From an uncultured Bacilli bacterium (GTDB lineage Bacteria > Bacillota_I > Bacilli_A > ML615J-28 > CAG-698): a stretch of DNA of 7,188 nt. The first letter of the stretch is position 1. Each line of letters starts with the position of its first letter. Location of the stretch: contig CANQJU010000053.1 in assembly GCA_947624315.1 (NCBI GenBank), positions 1-7,188 of the forward strand. The letters are read 5' to 3'. The position numbers and the translations under genes were made by a program. The notes under the pieces were generated by a model. It worked only from the letters and a program-made list of their open reading frames with translations, did no database searches and had not been told where the DNA came from. Below are positions 1 to 5,994 of the stretch, one piece after another.

Positions 1-350
1 CCGGAGCTAGAGGTTTAAGCGATTTAAAGGAATTATTACAATATCCGGTCTCTTTTGATGATGAAAGGGATTATTCTGTAATTGCTGAATTCACTCCAAC
101 AAACGCTCTAGGCAATTGTGTATATTGCAATCACTGTGAACCATGTCCAGCTAAAATTGATATTGGCTTAGTTAATAAATACTATGATTTAGCTCTTTCA
201 GGCGATGAAATGGCTAAAAATCACTACGATAAATTAACGGTAAAGGCTGATAAATGTATCCAATGTGGACACTGCAATAAACGTTGTCCATTTAAAGTTC
301 ATCAACAAGAAAAGATGAAAATGATAAATGATTACTTTTCTAAAAAATAA
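1..350 (+). CDS. Aldo/keto reductase family oxidoreductase, C-terminal 4Fe-4S region (5' partial)
   Basis: The reading frame is already open at the window start (first full codon at 3) and ends at TAA 348-350, leaving 115 residues of the C-terminus. Two cysteine clusters are visible: CVYCNHCEPCP (codons 117-146) and CIQCGHCNKRCPF (codons 255-287). They follow the CxxCxxCxx(x)CP pattern of bacterial 2x[4Fe-4S] ferredoxin-like domains. The preceding residues (LKELLQYPVSFDDE, then an LGNC turn) and the short helical tail after the second cluster match the C-terminal region of the large 'aldo/keto reductase with 4Fe-4S domain' proteins of anaerobes, about 370 residues long. These are cytoplasmic NAD(P)H-type oxidoreductases of unknown physiological substrate. 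The TIM-barrel catalytic part lies outside the window, so the family call rests on the tail alone. Another ferredoxin-domain oxidoreductase is possible. No terminator follows it. Confidence 0.8.
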   Translation, partial: GARGLSDLKELLQYPVSFDDERDYSVIAEFTPTNALGNCVYCNHCEPCPAKIDIGLVNKYYDLALSGDEMAKNHYDKLTVKADKCIQCGHCNKRCPFKVHQQEKMKMINDYFSKK

Positions 351-352
351 TA

Positions 353-381
353 TTTACATTTACATATCTTTATTTTATAAT
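353..381 (+). promoter_or_regulatory. Candidate sigma-A promoter for the DUF1848-flavodoxin-CHR unit
   Basis: TTTACA at 353-358 and a perfect TATAAT at 376-381 are separated by 17 nt, the optimal spacing for a housekeeping promoter. Transcription would start near 388, about 24 nt before the ATG at 412. A ribosome binding site, GAAAGG at 400-405, lies 6 nt before that ATG. The promoter begins just 2 nt after the upstream stop codon, and no hairpin terminator separates the genes, so read-through from the oxidoreductase gene is also possible. Confidence 0.6.
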
Positions 382-411
382 AAATTGTGTTATGAATAAG
401 AAAGGTATAAT

Positions 412-1335
412 ATGATAATTAATACAGGTCAAAGAACTGATATTCCCGCCTTCTTTTCCAAATGGTTTATAAACCGTTTGAAAGATGGATATGTTATGGT
501 ACGAAATCCATATTACCCCAAACTAGTTACAAAGTTTAACCTCAACCCACAAGTAGTTGATGTTATAGGATTTTGTACCAAAAATCCTCGTCCTATGTTT
601 CAGTACCTTGATGAATTAAAGGACTATGGACAATTTTGGTACATCACTATTACCGGTTTTGGGAAGGATTTAGAACCCAATGTTCCCCCAATTGAAGAAG
701 TAGTGAAAGATTTTCAGTATTTATCGCAAAGAATTGGAGCTAATGCTATCAATTTACGATATACGCCAATTATTGTTAATGAAAAGTATACAGTTGATTA
801 TCATATTAAAACATTTAAATGGTTGTTAGAAAATCTTGATGGTTATACCAATTTAGTAACCTTTGGTTTTATTGATTTATATGATAAAATAAAAAAGAAT
901 CATCCCGAATTAAAAGATTGTAGCGATAATGATAAAATATTAATCGCTAAAGAGTTTCAAAAGATTGCTTTAGATCATCATATGTCACTACGCCTTTGTT
1001 CTAAAGAAAAGTGGTTAAAGGATTATGGCATTGATGTTGAGGGATGTATGCGAATCGAAGATTATGAAAAAGCCATTGGCAAAAAGTTAGACATCAAGCA
1101 AAAAATGCAAGCAAGAAAGGGATATTGTGCTTGCTACTTGTCTAATGATATCGGTAGTTATAACAGTTGTTTGCATCTGTGTCGATATTGCTATGCCAAT
1201 AGCAACAAAAATATGGTTATGCAAAATGTGAAAAGACATAATGATAATTCACCTTTTTTAATAGGTGGCAATCAACAAGGTGATATTGTTAAAGAAGCAA
1301 AACAAGAATCATATATAGTAAAGGATAGTTTATGA
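412..1335 (+). CDS. DUF1848 family protein with C-terminal radical-SAM-like cysteine motif
   Basis: This 307-residue protein matches the DUF1848 family (PF08902) along its length: the N-terminal MIINTGQRTDIPAFFSKWF, the RNPYYP and GFCTKNPRPM segments near residues 31-62, and a C-terminal cysteine region. The function is unknown. At the C-terminus, C239 and C241 (CAC) are followed by a DIG-Y motif (246-250) and then C253-x3-C257-x2-C260 followed by YAN. This has the same spacing as the radical SAM CX3CX2C that binds a [4Fe-4S] cluster, but it sits at the end of the protein instead of the start of the barrel. No signal peptide or membrane segment is visible, so it is probably cytoplasmic. The start has a good ribosome binding site (GAAAGG, 6 nt away). 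The stop TGA overlaps the ATG of the next gene as ATGA, indicating translational coupling with the flavodoxin lipoprotein. Family assignment is firm; any enzymatic role is inference. Confidence 0.9.
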   Translation: MIINTGQRTDIPAFFSKWFINRLKDGYVMVRNPYYPKLVTKFNLNPQVVDVIGFCTKNPRPMFQYLDELKDYGQFWYITITGFGKDLEPNVPPIEEVVKDFQYLSQRIGANAINLRYTPIIVNEKYTVDYHIKTFKWLLENLDGYTNLVTFGFIDLYDKIKKNHPELKDCSDNDKILIAKEFQKIALDHHMSLRLCSKEKWLKDYGIDVEGCMRIEDYEKAIGKKLDIKQKMQARKGYCACYLSNDIGSYNSCLHLCRYCYANSNKNMVMQNVKRHNDNSPFLIGGNQQGDIVKEAKQESYIVKDSL

Positions 1336-2231
1336 AAAAGATTAATATATTTTTAATGATTTTTCTAATAATATTATTATCAGGTTGTAAAAAAACACTT
1401 AATAAAAATGAGGAAAATAGTGATATTCTAATTGCCTATTTTTCATGTACAAATAATACTAAAAGAGTTGCGCAAATTATTCATGAAAAAACCCAAGGAA
1501 CTCTTTGGGAAATAGTTCCAGAGATACCTTATACACCTGATGACATCGGTTATTCCGATGATAGTCGTGCTCTTTTTGAGAAAAACGATCCCGATAGTCG
1601 CCCAGCAATAAAAAATACAATTGATAATTTTAATGATTATGAAACTATTTATTTGGGTTATCCTATTTGGTGGGATGATGCCCCTAGAATTATTTATACT
1701 TTTTTAGAAAGCTATGATTTTTCTAATAAAAAGATTATTCCTTTTTGTACATCAGGATCTAGTAGTATTACTGGTAGTTTAAATAATATCAAAGGATTAG
1801 CTGAAAATGCTAATTGGCAGGAAGGTAAAAGATTTTCTGAAAATTTTAAAGAAGAAGAAGTTATTTCTTGGTTAGAAAATAGTGAGGTAAATATGGTATA
1901 TTTTAGTATTGGTAGTTACAAAATAAAAGCTAATTTAGTAGATAATGAAGCAACTCGCGAATTAATTAAAAAACTTCCTTTAACATTAGAATTAAGTGAT
2001 TATGCTGGTAATGAAAAGGTTGGTCCTTTAGGATTTTCTTTACCAACTGATAATGAGCAAATAACAACAAATCCTGGAGAATTTGTTCTATATAATGGCA
2101 ATCAATTTGTTATTTTTTATGGACATAATACATGGAGTTATACAAGACTTGGAAAAGTTGATATTTCTCTTGATGAGTTAAATAGTATATTGGGTAGTGG
2201 AGACGTTAGTTTAACTATTTCTCTTGAATAA
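1332..2231 (+). CDS. Lipoprotein with flavodoxin domain and C-terminal cyclophilin-like domain
   Basis: This 299-residue protein has three parts. Residues 1-19 form a lipoprotein signal: KK, a hydrophobic stretch, and the lipobox L16-S17-G18-C19, so C19 should be lipidated and the protein anchored outside the cytoplasmic membrane. Residues about 31-182 are a flavodoxin domain: strand ILIAYFS followed by the FMN phosphate loop S38-C-T-N-N-T43, a YLGYPIWW segment (107-114) and FCTSGSSS (138-145) at the second flavin loop. Residues about 187-299 resemble the cyclophilin-like fold family Cyclophil_like2 (PF18050), with LPLTLELSDYAGNEK (215-229), GEFVLYNG and FYGHNTWSYTRLG (262-274). It probably carries FMN and moves electrons at the cell surface; the role of the second domain is unknown. 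The start overlaps the DUF1848 stop (ATGA), with AAAGGA at 1320-1325 as binding site. The Fe-S oxidoreductase gene upstream suggests a redox theme, but a partner is not proven. Confidence 0.88.
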   Translation: MKKINIFLMIFLIILLSGCKKTLNKNEENSDILIAYFSCTNNTKRVAQIIHEKTQGTLWEIVPEIPYTPDDIGYSDDSRALFEKNDPDSRPAIKNTIDNFNDYETIYLGYPIWWDDAPRIIYTFLESYDFSNKKIIPFCTSGSSSITGSLNNIKGLAENANWQEGKRFSENFKEEEVISWLENSEVNMVYFSIGSYKIKANLVDNEATRELIKKLPLTLELSDYAGNEKVGPLGFSLPTDNEQITTNPGEFVLYNGNQFVIFYGHNTWSYTRLGKVDISLDELNSILGSGDVSLTISLE

Positions 2232-2263
2232 GTTTTATTATAAAAAGTAAATAAAGGTGAAAA

Positions 2264-2798
2264 ATGAAAGATATTTTTGAGTTATTTGGATTGTTCTTTA
2301 AAATAGGCTTATTCACTTTCGGTGGTGGATATGCTATGATACCCCAAATAAAAAGAGAAGTAATTGAAAAAAGAAAATGGATAACCGAAGAGAAGATGCT
2401 AGAAATTATTGCTATAGCTGAAGCTACTCCCGGACCTATCGCCATAAATATGGCAACATACCTAGGATATCAACGAAAGAAGTTTTGGGGAAGTGTTTTT
2501 GCTACTCTAGGCGTAGTACTTTAATAAAGTGCTTAACAATAAATATGTATTTTATGCTTTTAAAGGTATAAAATGTGCTGTGGCTTTTTTAATTGTTAAA
2601 ACTGCGATAGAAATGATTATTAAAATGGATAAGAAATTATTTCCTACTTTAATGCTTATATTAGTAACAGTTTTAAGCATAATTTTTGAGCTTTATAATA
2701 TTAATTTCTCATCAATATATTTCATTATTATTGGTGCAATATTAGGTGCCATTATTCATTCTAAAAAGGTAGTGGAGGATAATCATGATTTATCTTAA
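2264..2798 (+). pseudogene. Chromate transporter (CHR) family protein, first of a tandem pair, disrupted by frameshifting deletion
   Basis: The 5' part (2264-2524) encodes 86 residues of a short CHR protein with FTFGGGYAMIP (about 17-27) and TPGPIAINMATYLG (55-68), then stops at TAA directly after LGVVL. The 3' part continues in another frame: from 2517 it reads YFNKVLNNKYVFYAFKGI and runs to TAA 2796-2798. Alignment with the intact neighbour (2785-3351) shows that 11 residues equivalent to its P85-T95, within a membrane segment, are missing. The arithmetic gives a 38-nt loss, which also shifts the frame. Restored, the protein would be about 190 residues, matching the neighbour's 188. The downstream part could only start at GTG 2529, which has no ribosome binding site, so an independent second gene is unlikely. 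The 5' end is normal (AAAGGTGA at 2253-2260, ATG 2264). CHR proteins are membrane anion transporters, often working as a pair. A sequencing or assembly error is the main alternative. Confidence 0.8.
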
Positions 2799-3351
2799 AC
2801 TTTTTTTAGAATTCTTTAAAATTGGATTATTTACTTTCGGTGGTGGATATGCCATGATTCCTTTAATCAAAGAGACAGTTTTAGAATATGGTTGGCTTAC
2901 CGAAGGTGAATTCTATGATTTTATTGGAGTATGTGAAACAACTCCTGGTCCCATAGCTATCAATATGGCTACCTATATTGGTAGTATACAAGGAGGACTT
3001 TTGGGTAGTATTGTTTCAACACTCGGTGTTGTTTTACCATCATTTGTTATAATTATCATTATTGTAACAGTTTTTAAAAAGATTTTAGAAAGTAAGATTT
3101 TTAATAATTGTCTTAAGGGAATAAAACCAGTAGTCTTAGGATTGATTTTATCAACTGGAATAATGCTAGTAGCTAAGAATTTGGGTTATATTAATATCAA
3201 TGATTTTCATTTTGATTATATTTCCTTAATAATTATTGTAGTTATTGCTCTTATATATTATTTATATTTGTATTTTGTTAAAAAGAAGATGAGCCCAATT
3301 GTAATAATTCTTATATCTGCTCTACTGGGAATTTTGTCAATGTTTATTTAG
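2785..3351 (+). CDS. Chromate transporter family protein (short-chain CHR, second of pair)
   Basis: This intact 188-residue integral membrane protein is a single CHR domain. It shows the family signatures KIGLFTFGGGYAMIP (about 12-26) and TPGPIAINMATYIG (53-66), the LGVVLPSF turn (80-87), and hydrophobic segments at about 85-98, 113-130, 146-164 and 170-188. Short CHR proteins are normally encoded as adjacent pairs that together make one transporter; the prototype exports chromate, but the natural substrate in an anaerobe is unknown and may be another anion. The ATG at 2785 has a strong GGAGG (2774-2778) and lies 14 nt inside the end of the broken first CHR gene, so it was translationally coupled to that partner. 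With the partner disrupted, this subunit may be orphaned. A terminator hairpin starts at its stop codon. No chrA symbol is given because chromate transport cannot be read from sequence. Confidence 0.88.
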   Translation: MIYLKLFLEFFKIGLFTFGGGYAMIPLIKETVLEYGWLTEGEFYDFIGVCETTPGPIAINMATYIGSIQGGLLGSIVSTLGVVLPSFVIIIIIVTVFKKILESKIFNNCLKGIKPVVLGLILSTGIMLVAKNLGYININDFHFDYISLIIIVVIALIYYLYLYFVKKKMSPIVIILISALLGILSMFI

Positions 3352-3372
3352 GTCTATTTTAGACCTTTTTTT
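3350..3372 (+). terminator. Rho-independent terminator of the DUF1848-CHR unit
   Basis: AGGTCTA (3350-3356), a TTT loop and TAGACCT (3360-3366) form a perfect 7-bp stem followed by seven Ts (3366-3372). The hairpin begins within the stop codon of the CHR gene, a compact arrangement. It separates this unit from the feo operon, whose promoter lies about 40 nt downstream. Confidence 0.85.
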
Positions 3373-3396
3373 CATATGATTTATGAGGAAACGTTT

Positions 3397-3416
3397 TCAA
3401 ATATATTAATATTTGA
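3397..3416 (+). promoter_or_regulatory. Perfect inverted repeat overlapping the feo -35: candidate operator
   Basis: TCAAATAT (3397-3404) and ATATTTGA (3409-3416) are exact reverse complements around a 4-nt centre ATTA. The right arm covers the first four bases of the TTGACA -35 box, so a bound protein would compete with RNA polymerase. The sequence does not match the Fur consensus (TGATAAT-type) well, and the regulator is unknown. In such AT-rich DNA chance palindromes occur, but eight matched pairs exactly on a -35 is suggestive. Confidence 0.4.
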
Positions 3417-3440
3417 CATTTCATATAAATAGCGTATAAT
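3413..3440 (+). promoter_or_regulatory. Sigma-A promoter of the feo operon
   Basis: A perfect TTGACA (3413-3418) and a perfect TATAAT (3435-3440) are spaced by 16 nt. Predicted transcription starts around 3446-3448, giving a leader of about 25 nt before the feoA ATG at 3471. Consensus boxes of this quality imply strong basal expression that must be held down by a repressor, which fits the inverted repeats on both sides. Confidence 0.8.
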
Positions 3441-3442
3441 AT

Positions 3443-3460
3443 AGTTAGTTGTGACTAACT
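3443..3460 (+). promoter_or_regulatory. Inverted repeat at the feo transcription start: candidate metal-repressor operator
   Basis: AGTTAGT (3443-3449) and ACTAACT (3454-3460) form a perfect 7-4-7 inverted repeat that spans the predicted start point and ends directly before GGAGGA, the feoA ribosome binding site. The GTTAG/CTAAC half-sites recall those in DtxR/IdeR-type iron-regulator boxes, but the spacing between them is wider than in the classical 19-bp box. Binding here would block transcription under iron sufficiency. As RNA it could also form a hairpin abutting the ribosome binding site. The assignment to a DtxR-like protein is inference. Confidence 0.55.
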
Positions 3461-3470
3461 GGAGGAAGAA

Positions 3471-3731
3471 ATGAAAAAAAGAATTTATAACAAAGGTGAA
3501 GAATGTCACATGAGTGACTTAATCAAGGGGCAAAAAGCTTTAGTAACTGGTTTACATGGTGATAATCTTGCTCTAAGAAGAAGATTATTAGATATGGGTG
3601 TTACAACAGGAGTAGAAGTATTTATTAAAAAAATAGCTCCTATGGGAGATCCTGTTGATATCGAAATAAGAGGATACGAATTATGCATTCGTAAAAGCGA
3701 TATGCGTAATATCGATGTTAAGGTGATTTAA
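3471..3731 (+). CDS. feoA: Ferrous iron transport protein A
   Basis: This is a small cytoplasmic SH3-like protein that acts with the FeoB Fe(II) channel. The 86-residue product contains the FeoA core: SDLIKGQKALVTGL (about 15-28), LRRRLLDMGVTTGVEVFIKKIAPMGDPVDIEIRGYELCIRKSD to the end. The LxxMG-x-xxG motif and the GDP-hexapeptide turn are characteristic. FeoA is usually about 75 residues. The extra 13 N-terminal residues (MKKRIYNKGEECH) come from using ATG 3471, which has an excellent GGAGGA site 4 nt away. An alternative start at ATG 3510 (residue 14) gives a canonical 73-residue FeoA and has its own AAAGGTGA at 3492-3499, 10 nt upstream. I keep 3471 because its site and spacing are better. 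The gene is first in the operon, with feoB starting 1 nt after its stop. Confidence 0.93.
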   Translation: MKKRIYNKGEECHMSDLIKGQKALVTGLHGDNLALRRRLLDMGVTTGVEVFIKKIAPMGDPVDIEIRGYELCIRKSDMRNIDVKVI

Positions 3732-3732
3732 T

Positions 3733-5715
3733 ATGAGAATAGCATTAGTTGGAAATCAAAATAGTGGTAAAAGCACACTGTTTAATACGATGACGGGAGA
3801 TAATCAAAAGATTGGAAATTGGCCTGGTGTTACAATTGATCGTAAAGAAGGAACTGTGAAAGGTACTAATCATACAATTGTTGACCTTCCTGGTATCTAT
3901 TCTTTATCTCCATATACTTCTGAAGAGGAAATATCACGTAACTTTGTTTTTGAGGAAAGACCTGATTTAATTATCAATATTGTTGATGCAACATCAATTG
4001 AAAGAAGTTTGTATTTAACAACGCAACTTTTAGAGCTAGATTGTAAAGTTATTTTAGCTTTAAATATGAGCGATTTATTAGAGAAAAAATCATTAGTAAT
4101 TGATGAAGAAAAATTATCAAGTCTTTTACATACAAGTGTTGTAAAGATTTCCGCTTTAAAGGGAAGTGGAATTGATGAATTGATTAAATTGATTGATGAA
4201 GGAAGAATCTTAGATAATCCTCATAAAAAAATATATCAAGAAGATTTAGAAGAAGCAATTGAAGATATAGCTAAAGGACTAGAAATGGTTCATTCTCGTT
4301 TTGTAAGTGTTAAACTTTTAGAAAACGATGTTAAATTTGCTTCTTTACAAAGCAAAGACATTGAAGCTAAACGTCATCAATTAGAACAAAAATATAATTC
4401 TGATATAGAAGAAATAATTGCTAATCAACGTTATGAATATGTTGTTGAAGTGAAAAAGCAATGCGTTGTTAAAAAAGAATACAAAGAAACAATAACTGAT
4501 AAGTTGGATAAAGTCTTCTTAAATAAATGGGCAGCTTTACCAATTTTCGTTGTTATAATGTTTGCTATTTATTTCTTAGCTGTTGGGGTTGTTGGAAGTG
4601 CTACTGTTGATTTTGTTGATGGATTAGTGGGAAAATTTAGTGACTTCATGAGCGAATGGTTAGCTTCTGTCAATGCTTCTCCATGGGCTGTTTCTTTAGT
4701 AGTCGATGGAATTATTGCTGGTGTTGGCGCTGTCTTAAATTTCGTTCCCCAATTGATTATTTTATTTATTTGCATTTGTTTACTTGAAACCACAGGATAT
4801 ATGAGTAGAATAGCCTTTTTCTTGGATAGACTATTTAAAAAATTTGGTTTGAGTGGAAAATCTTTGATTCCATTTATCGTTGGTTCTGGATGTGCTGTAC
4901 CGGGAATCATGTCAACGAGAACAATAGAAGATGAGGATGAAAAGCGTATGACAATTATGTTAGCACCTTTTATCCCTTGTTCAGCAAAGCTACCTATTAT
5001 AGCTTTGTTTGCGGGATTTTTCTTTGATAGATACAATGGATTAGTGTCAGCATCATTATATTTCTTGGCAGTTGTAACAATTCTAATTTCTGCACTAATC
5101 ATGAAAAAGTTTTTCTTCAAAGGAGATTCATCAGCTTTTATTTCGGAATTACCTGAATATAAACTTCCTAACTTAAAATATTTACTTCGAGATGTTTGGG
5201 ATAAGACATTCTCATTCATCAAAAGAGCTGGAACAATCATCCTATTATGTTCAGTTATCATTTGGTTTACATTATCATTCTCATGGAAATTCCAATATGG
5301 AGTAGATGTTGAAGATAGTATCTTAGCTAGTATTGGTAAATGCTTATCATGGATTTTCTATCCAATGTTGGGAGAATTGAGTTGGGGAGCAACAGTTTCA
5401 GCCATTCAAGGATTAGTTGCTAAGGAACAAGTAGTATCAAGCATGGCTGTAATTGCTGGCCTTGCTGATGATGTTACTGAAGGAGCTCTAATCTTTAGTC
5501 AAACAGGAATATTTGGCTTCTTTAACCCTGCTAGTGCTTATGCCTTTATGGTATTTAACCTATTCAGTGCCCCATGCTTTGGAGCAATAGGAGCAATGAG
5601 AAGAGAACTTGGAACAACCAAGAAAACTCTTATTGCAGTTGCTTTCCAAACAGGTGTTGCTTGGATTTTAGGATGTATAGTATTTGGTATTGGCAGTTTA
5701 ATTATGCTATTATAA
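3733..5715 (+). CDS. feoB: Ferrous iron transport protein B (GTPase-coupled Fe(II) permease)
   Basis: This 660-residue inner-membrane Fe(II) importer has a G-protein domain at its N-terminus: G1 P-loop GNQNSGKST (7-15), the switch region IGNWPGVTID (27-36) with G2 threonine T34, G3 DLPG (51-54), G4 NMSD (111-114) and G5 SALKGSG (140-146). A helical GDI-like linker follows to about 255. The permease begins near residue 266 with two gate regions: GSGCAVPGI (384-392) with RTIEDEDEKR and APFIPCSAKLP (411-421), and later FNLFSAPCFGAIGAMRRELG (608-627). C387, C416 and C615 are the family's conserved pore or gate cysteines. All key residues are present, so it should be functional. At 660 residues it is near the short end of the family and lacks the C-terminal cytoplasmic extension of the E. 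coli protein. The start has AAGGTGAT at 3720-3727, inside the feoA end, so translation is coupled. Confidence 0.97.
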   Translation: MRIALVGNQNSGKSTLFNTMTGDNQKIGNWPGVTIDRKEGTVKGTNHTIVDLPGIYSLSPYTSEEEISRNFVFEERPDLIINIVDATSIERSLYLTTQLLELDCKVILALNMSDLLEKKSLVIDEEKLSSLLHTSVVKISALKGSGIDELIKLIDEGRILDNPHKKIYQEDLEEAIEDIAKGLEMVHSRFVSVKLLENDVKFASLQSKDIEAKRHQLEQKYNSDIEEIIANQRYEYVVEVKKQCVVKKEYKETITDKLDKVFLNKWAALPIFVVIMFAIYFLAVGVVGSATVDFVDGLVGKFSDFMSEWLASVNASPWAVSLVVDGIIAGVGAVLNFVPQLIILFICICLLETTGYMSRIAFFLDRLFKKFGLSGKSLIPFIVGSGCAVPGIMSTRTIEDEDEKRMTIMLAPFIPCSAKLPIIALFAGFFFDRYNGLVSASLYFLAVVTILISALIMKKFFFKGDSSAFISELPEYKLPNLKYLLRDVWDKTFSFIKRAGTIILLCSVIIWFTLSFSWKFQYGVDVEDSILASIGKCLSWIFYPMLGELSWGATVSAIQGLVAKEQVVSSMAVIAGLADDVTEGALIFSQTGIFGFFNPASAYAFMVFNLFSAPCFGAIGAMRRELGTTKKTLIAVAFQTGVAWILGCIVFGIGSLIMLL

Positions 5716-5731
5716 AGAAAGGATGATGAAA

Positions 5732-5881
5732 ATGACATTAACTGATGGAATTATTTTAGCTATAGTTGTATTAATTATTGGATTAATTATATATTTTCGT
5801 TTCTTTAAAAATCGCAAAAATCCTTGTGCAGGTTGTGAATATTGTAAGAAGTGTCAAAAAAAGGACTGTCACAAAAAATAA
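5732..5881 (+). CDS. FeoB-associated Cys-rich membrane protein
   Basis: This 49-residue protein begins 16 nt after feoB. One hydrophobic segment (about residues 6-22, GIILAIVVLIIGLIIYF) is followed by basic residues (RFFKNRKN) and a cysteine tail with C32, C35, C38, C41 and C46, spaced CxxCxxCxxCx4C. This is the layout of the 'FeoB-associated Cys-rich membrane protein' family (PF12669), regularly found right after feoB in Firmicutes. It is presumed to bind iron or a cluster at the cytoplasmic mouth of FeoB, or to hand the metal on; the mechanism is not established. Starts at 5723, 5726 and 5732 are in frame. I choose 5732 because AGAAAGGA (5716-5723) lies 8 nt from it, while the other two are too close to or overlap that site. 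The positive-inside rule puts the cysteine tail in the cytoplasm. Confidence 0.88.
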   Translation: MTLTDGIILAIVVLIIGLIIYFRFFKNRKNPCAGCEYCKKCQKKDCHKK

Positions 5882-5894
5882 ATTTCCCCTTTTC

Positions 5895-5926
5895 AAAAAT
5901 GTGTTACTTGTAAGTAGCACATTTTT
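5895..5926 (+). terminator. Rho-independent terminator of the feo operon
   Basis: AAAAATGTG (5895-5903) pairs with CACATTTTT (5918-5926); inside these, T-G wobble and TACT/AGTA pairs close a TGTA loop (5909-5912). The stem is 14 bp with one G-U pair. It lies 13 nt after the stop of the Cys-rich gene. The A-run on one side and T-run on the other would let it work in both directions, though no gene faces it from the right. Confidence 0.85.
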
Positions 5927-5994
5927 ATTATATGACTATATTTTTGTAAAAAAATATCTATGTTTTTTTTGGCTAATATGATAAAATAATATTT

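Noticed and set aside
406..411. TATAAT immediately before the DUF1848 start codon as a -10 box
   Set aside because: It would place the transcript start inside the gene. The GAAAGG site and the better-spaced promoter at 353-381 explain the start.
1333..1335. Possible reassignment of TGA to tryptophan, as in mollicutes
   Set aside because: All tryptophans in the conserved proteins are TGG, no internal TGA occurs in any gene, and the DUF1848 protein ends sensibly at this TGA with ATGA coupling.
2215..2445. 76-codon open frame on the - strand
   Set aside because: It is antisense to the end of the flavodoxin gene and the start of the CHR gene; its hydrophobic look is a mirror of the CHR membrane segments.
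2529..2798. Separate small membrane protein starting at GTG 2529
   Set aside because: There is no ribosome binding site before the GTG, and the sequence aligns as the C-terminal half of a CHR protein beginning earlier in the same frame (2517), so it is part of the disrupted gene.
4569..5261. 230-codon open frame on the - strand
   Set aside because: It lies fully inside feoB, whose + strand protein has all GTPase and gate motifs. The reverse translation is low in complexity and resembles no family.
5938..5957. A/T-only hairpin (ATATTTTT/AAAAATAT) followed by a T-run at 5963-5970
   Set aside because: The stem has no G-C pairs, so it would be unstable; the strong feo terminator lies just upstream and no gene needs a second one.
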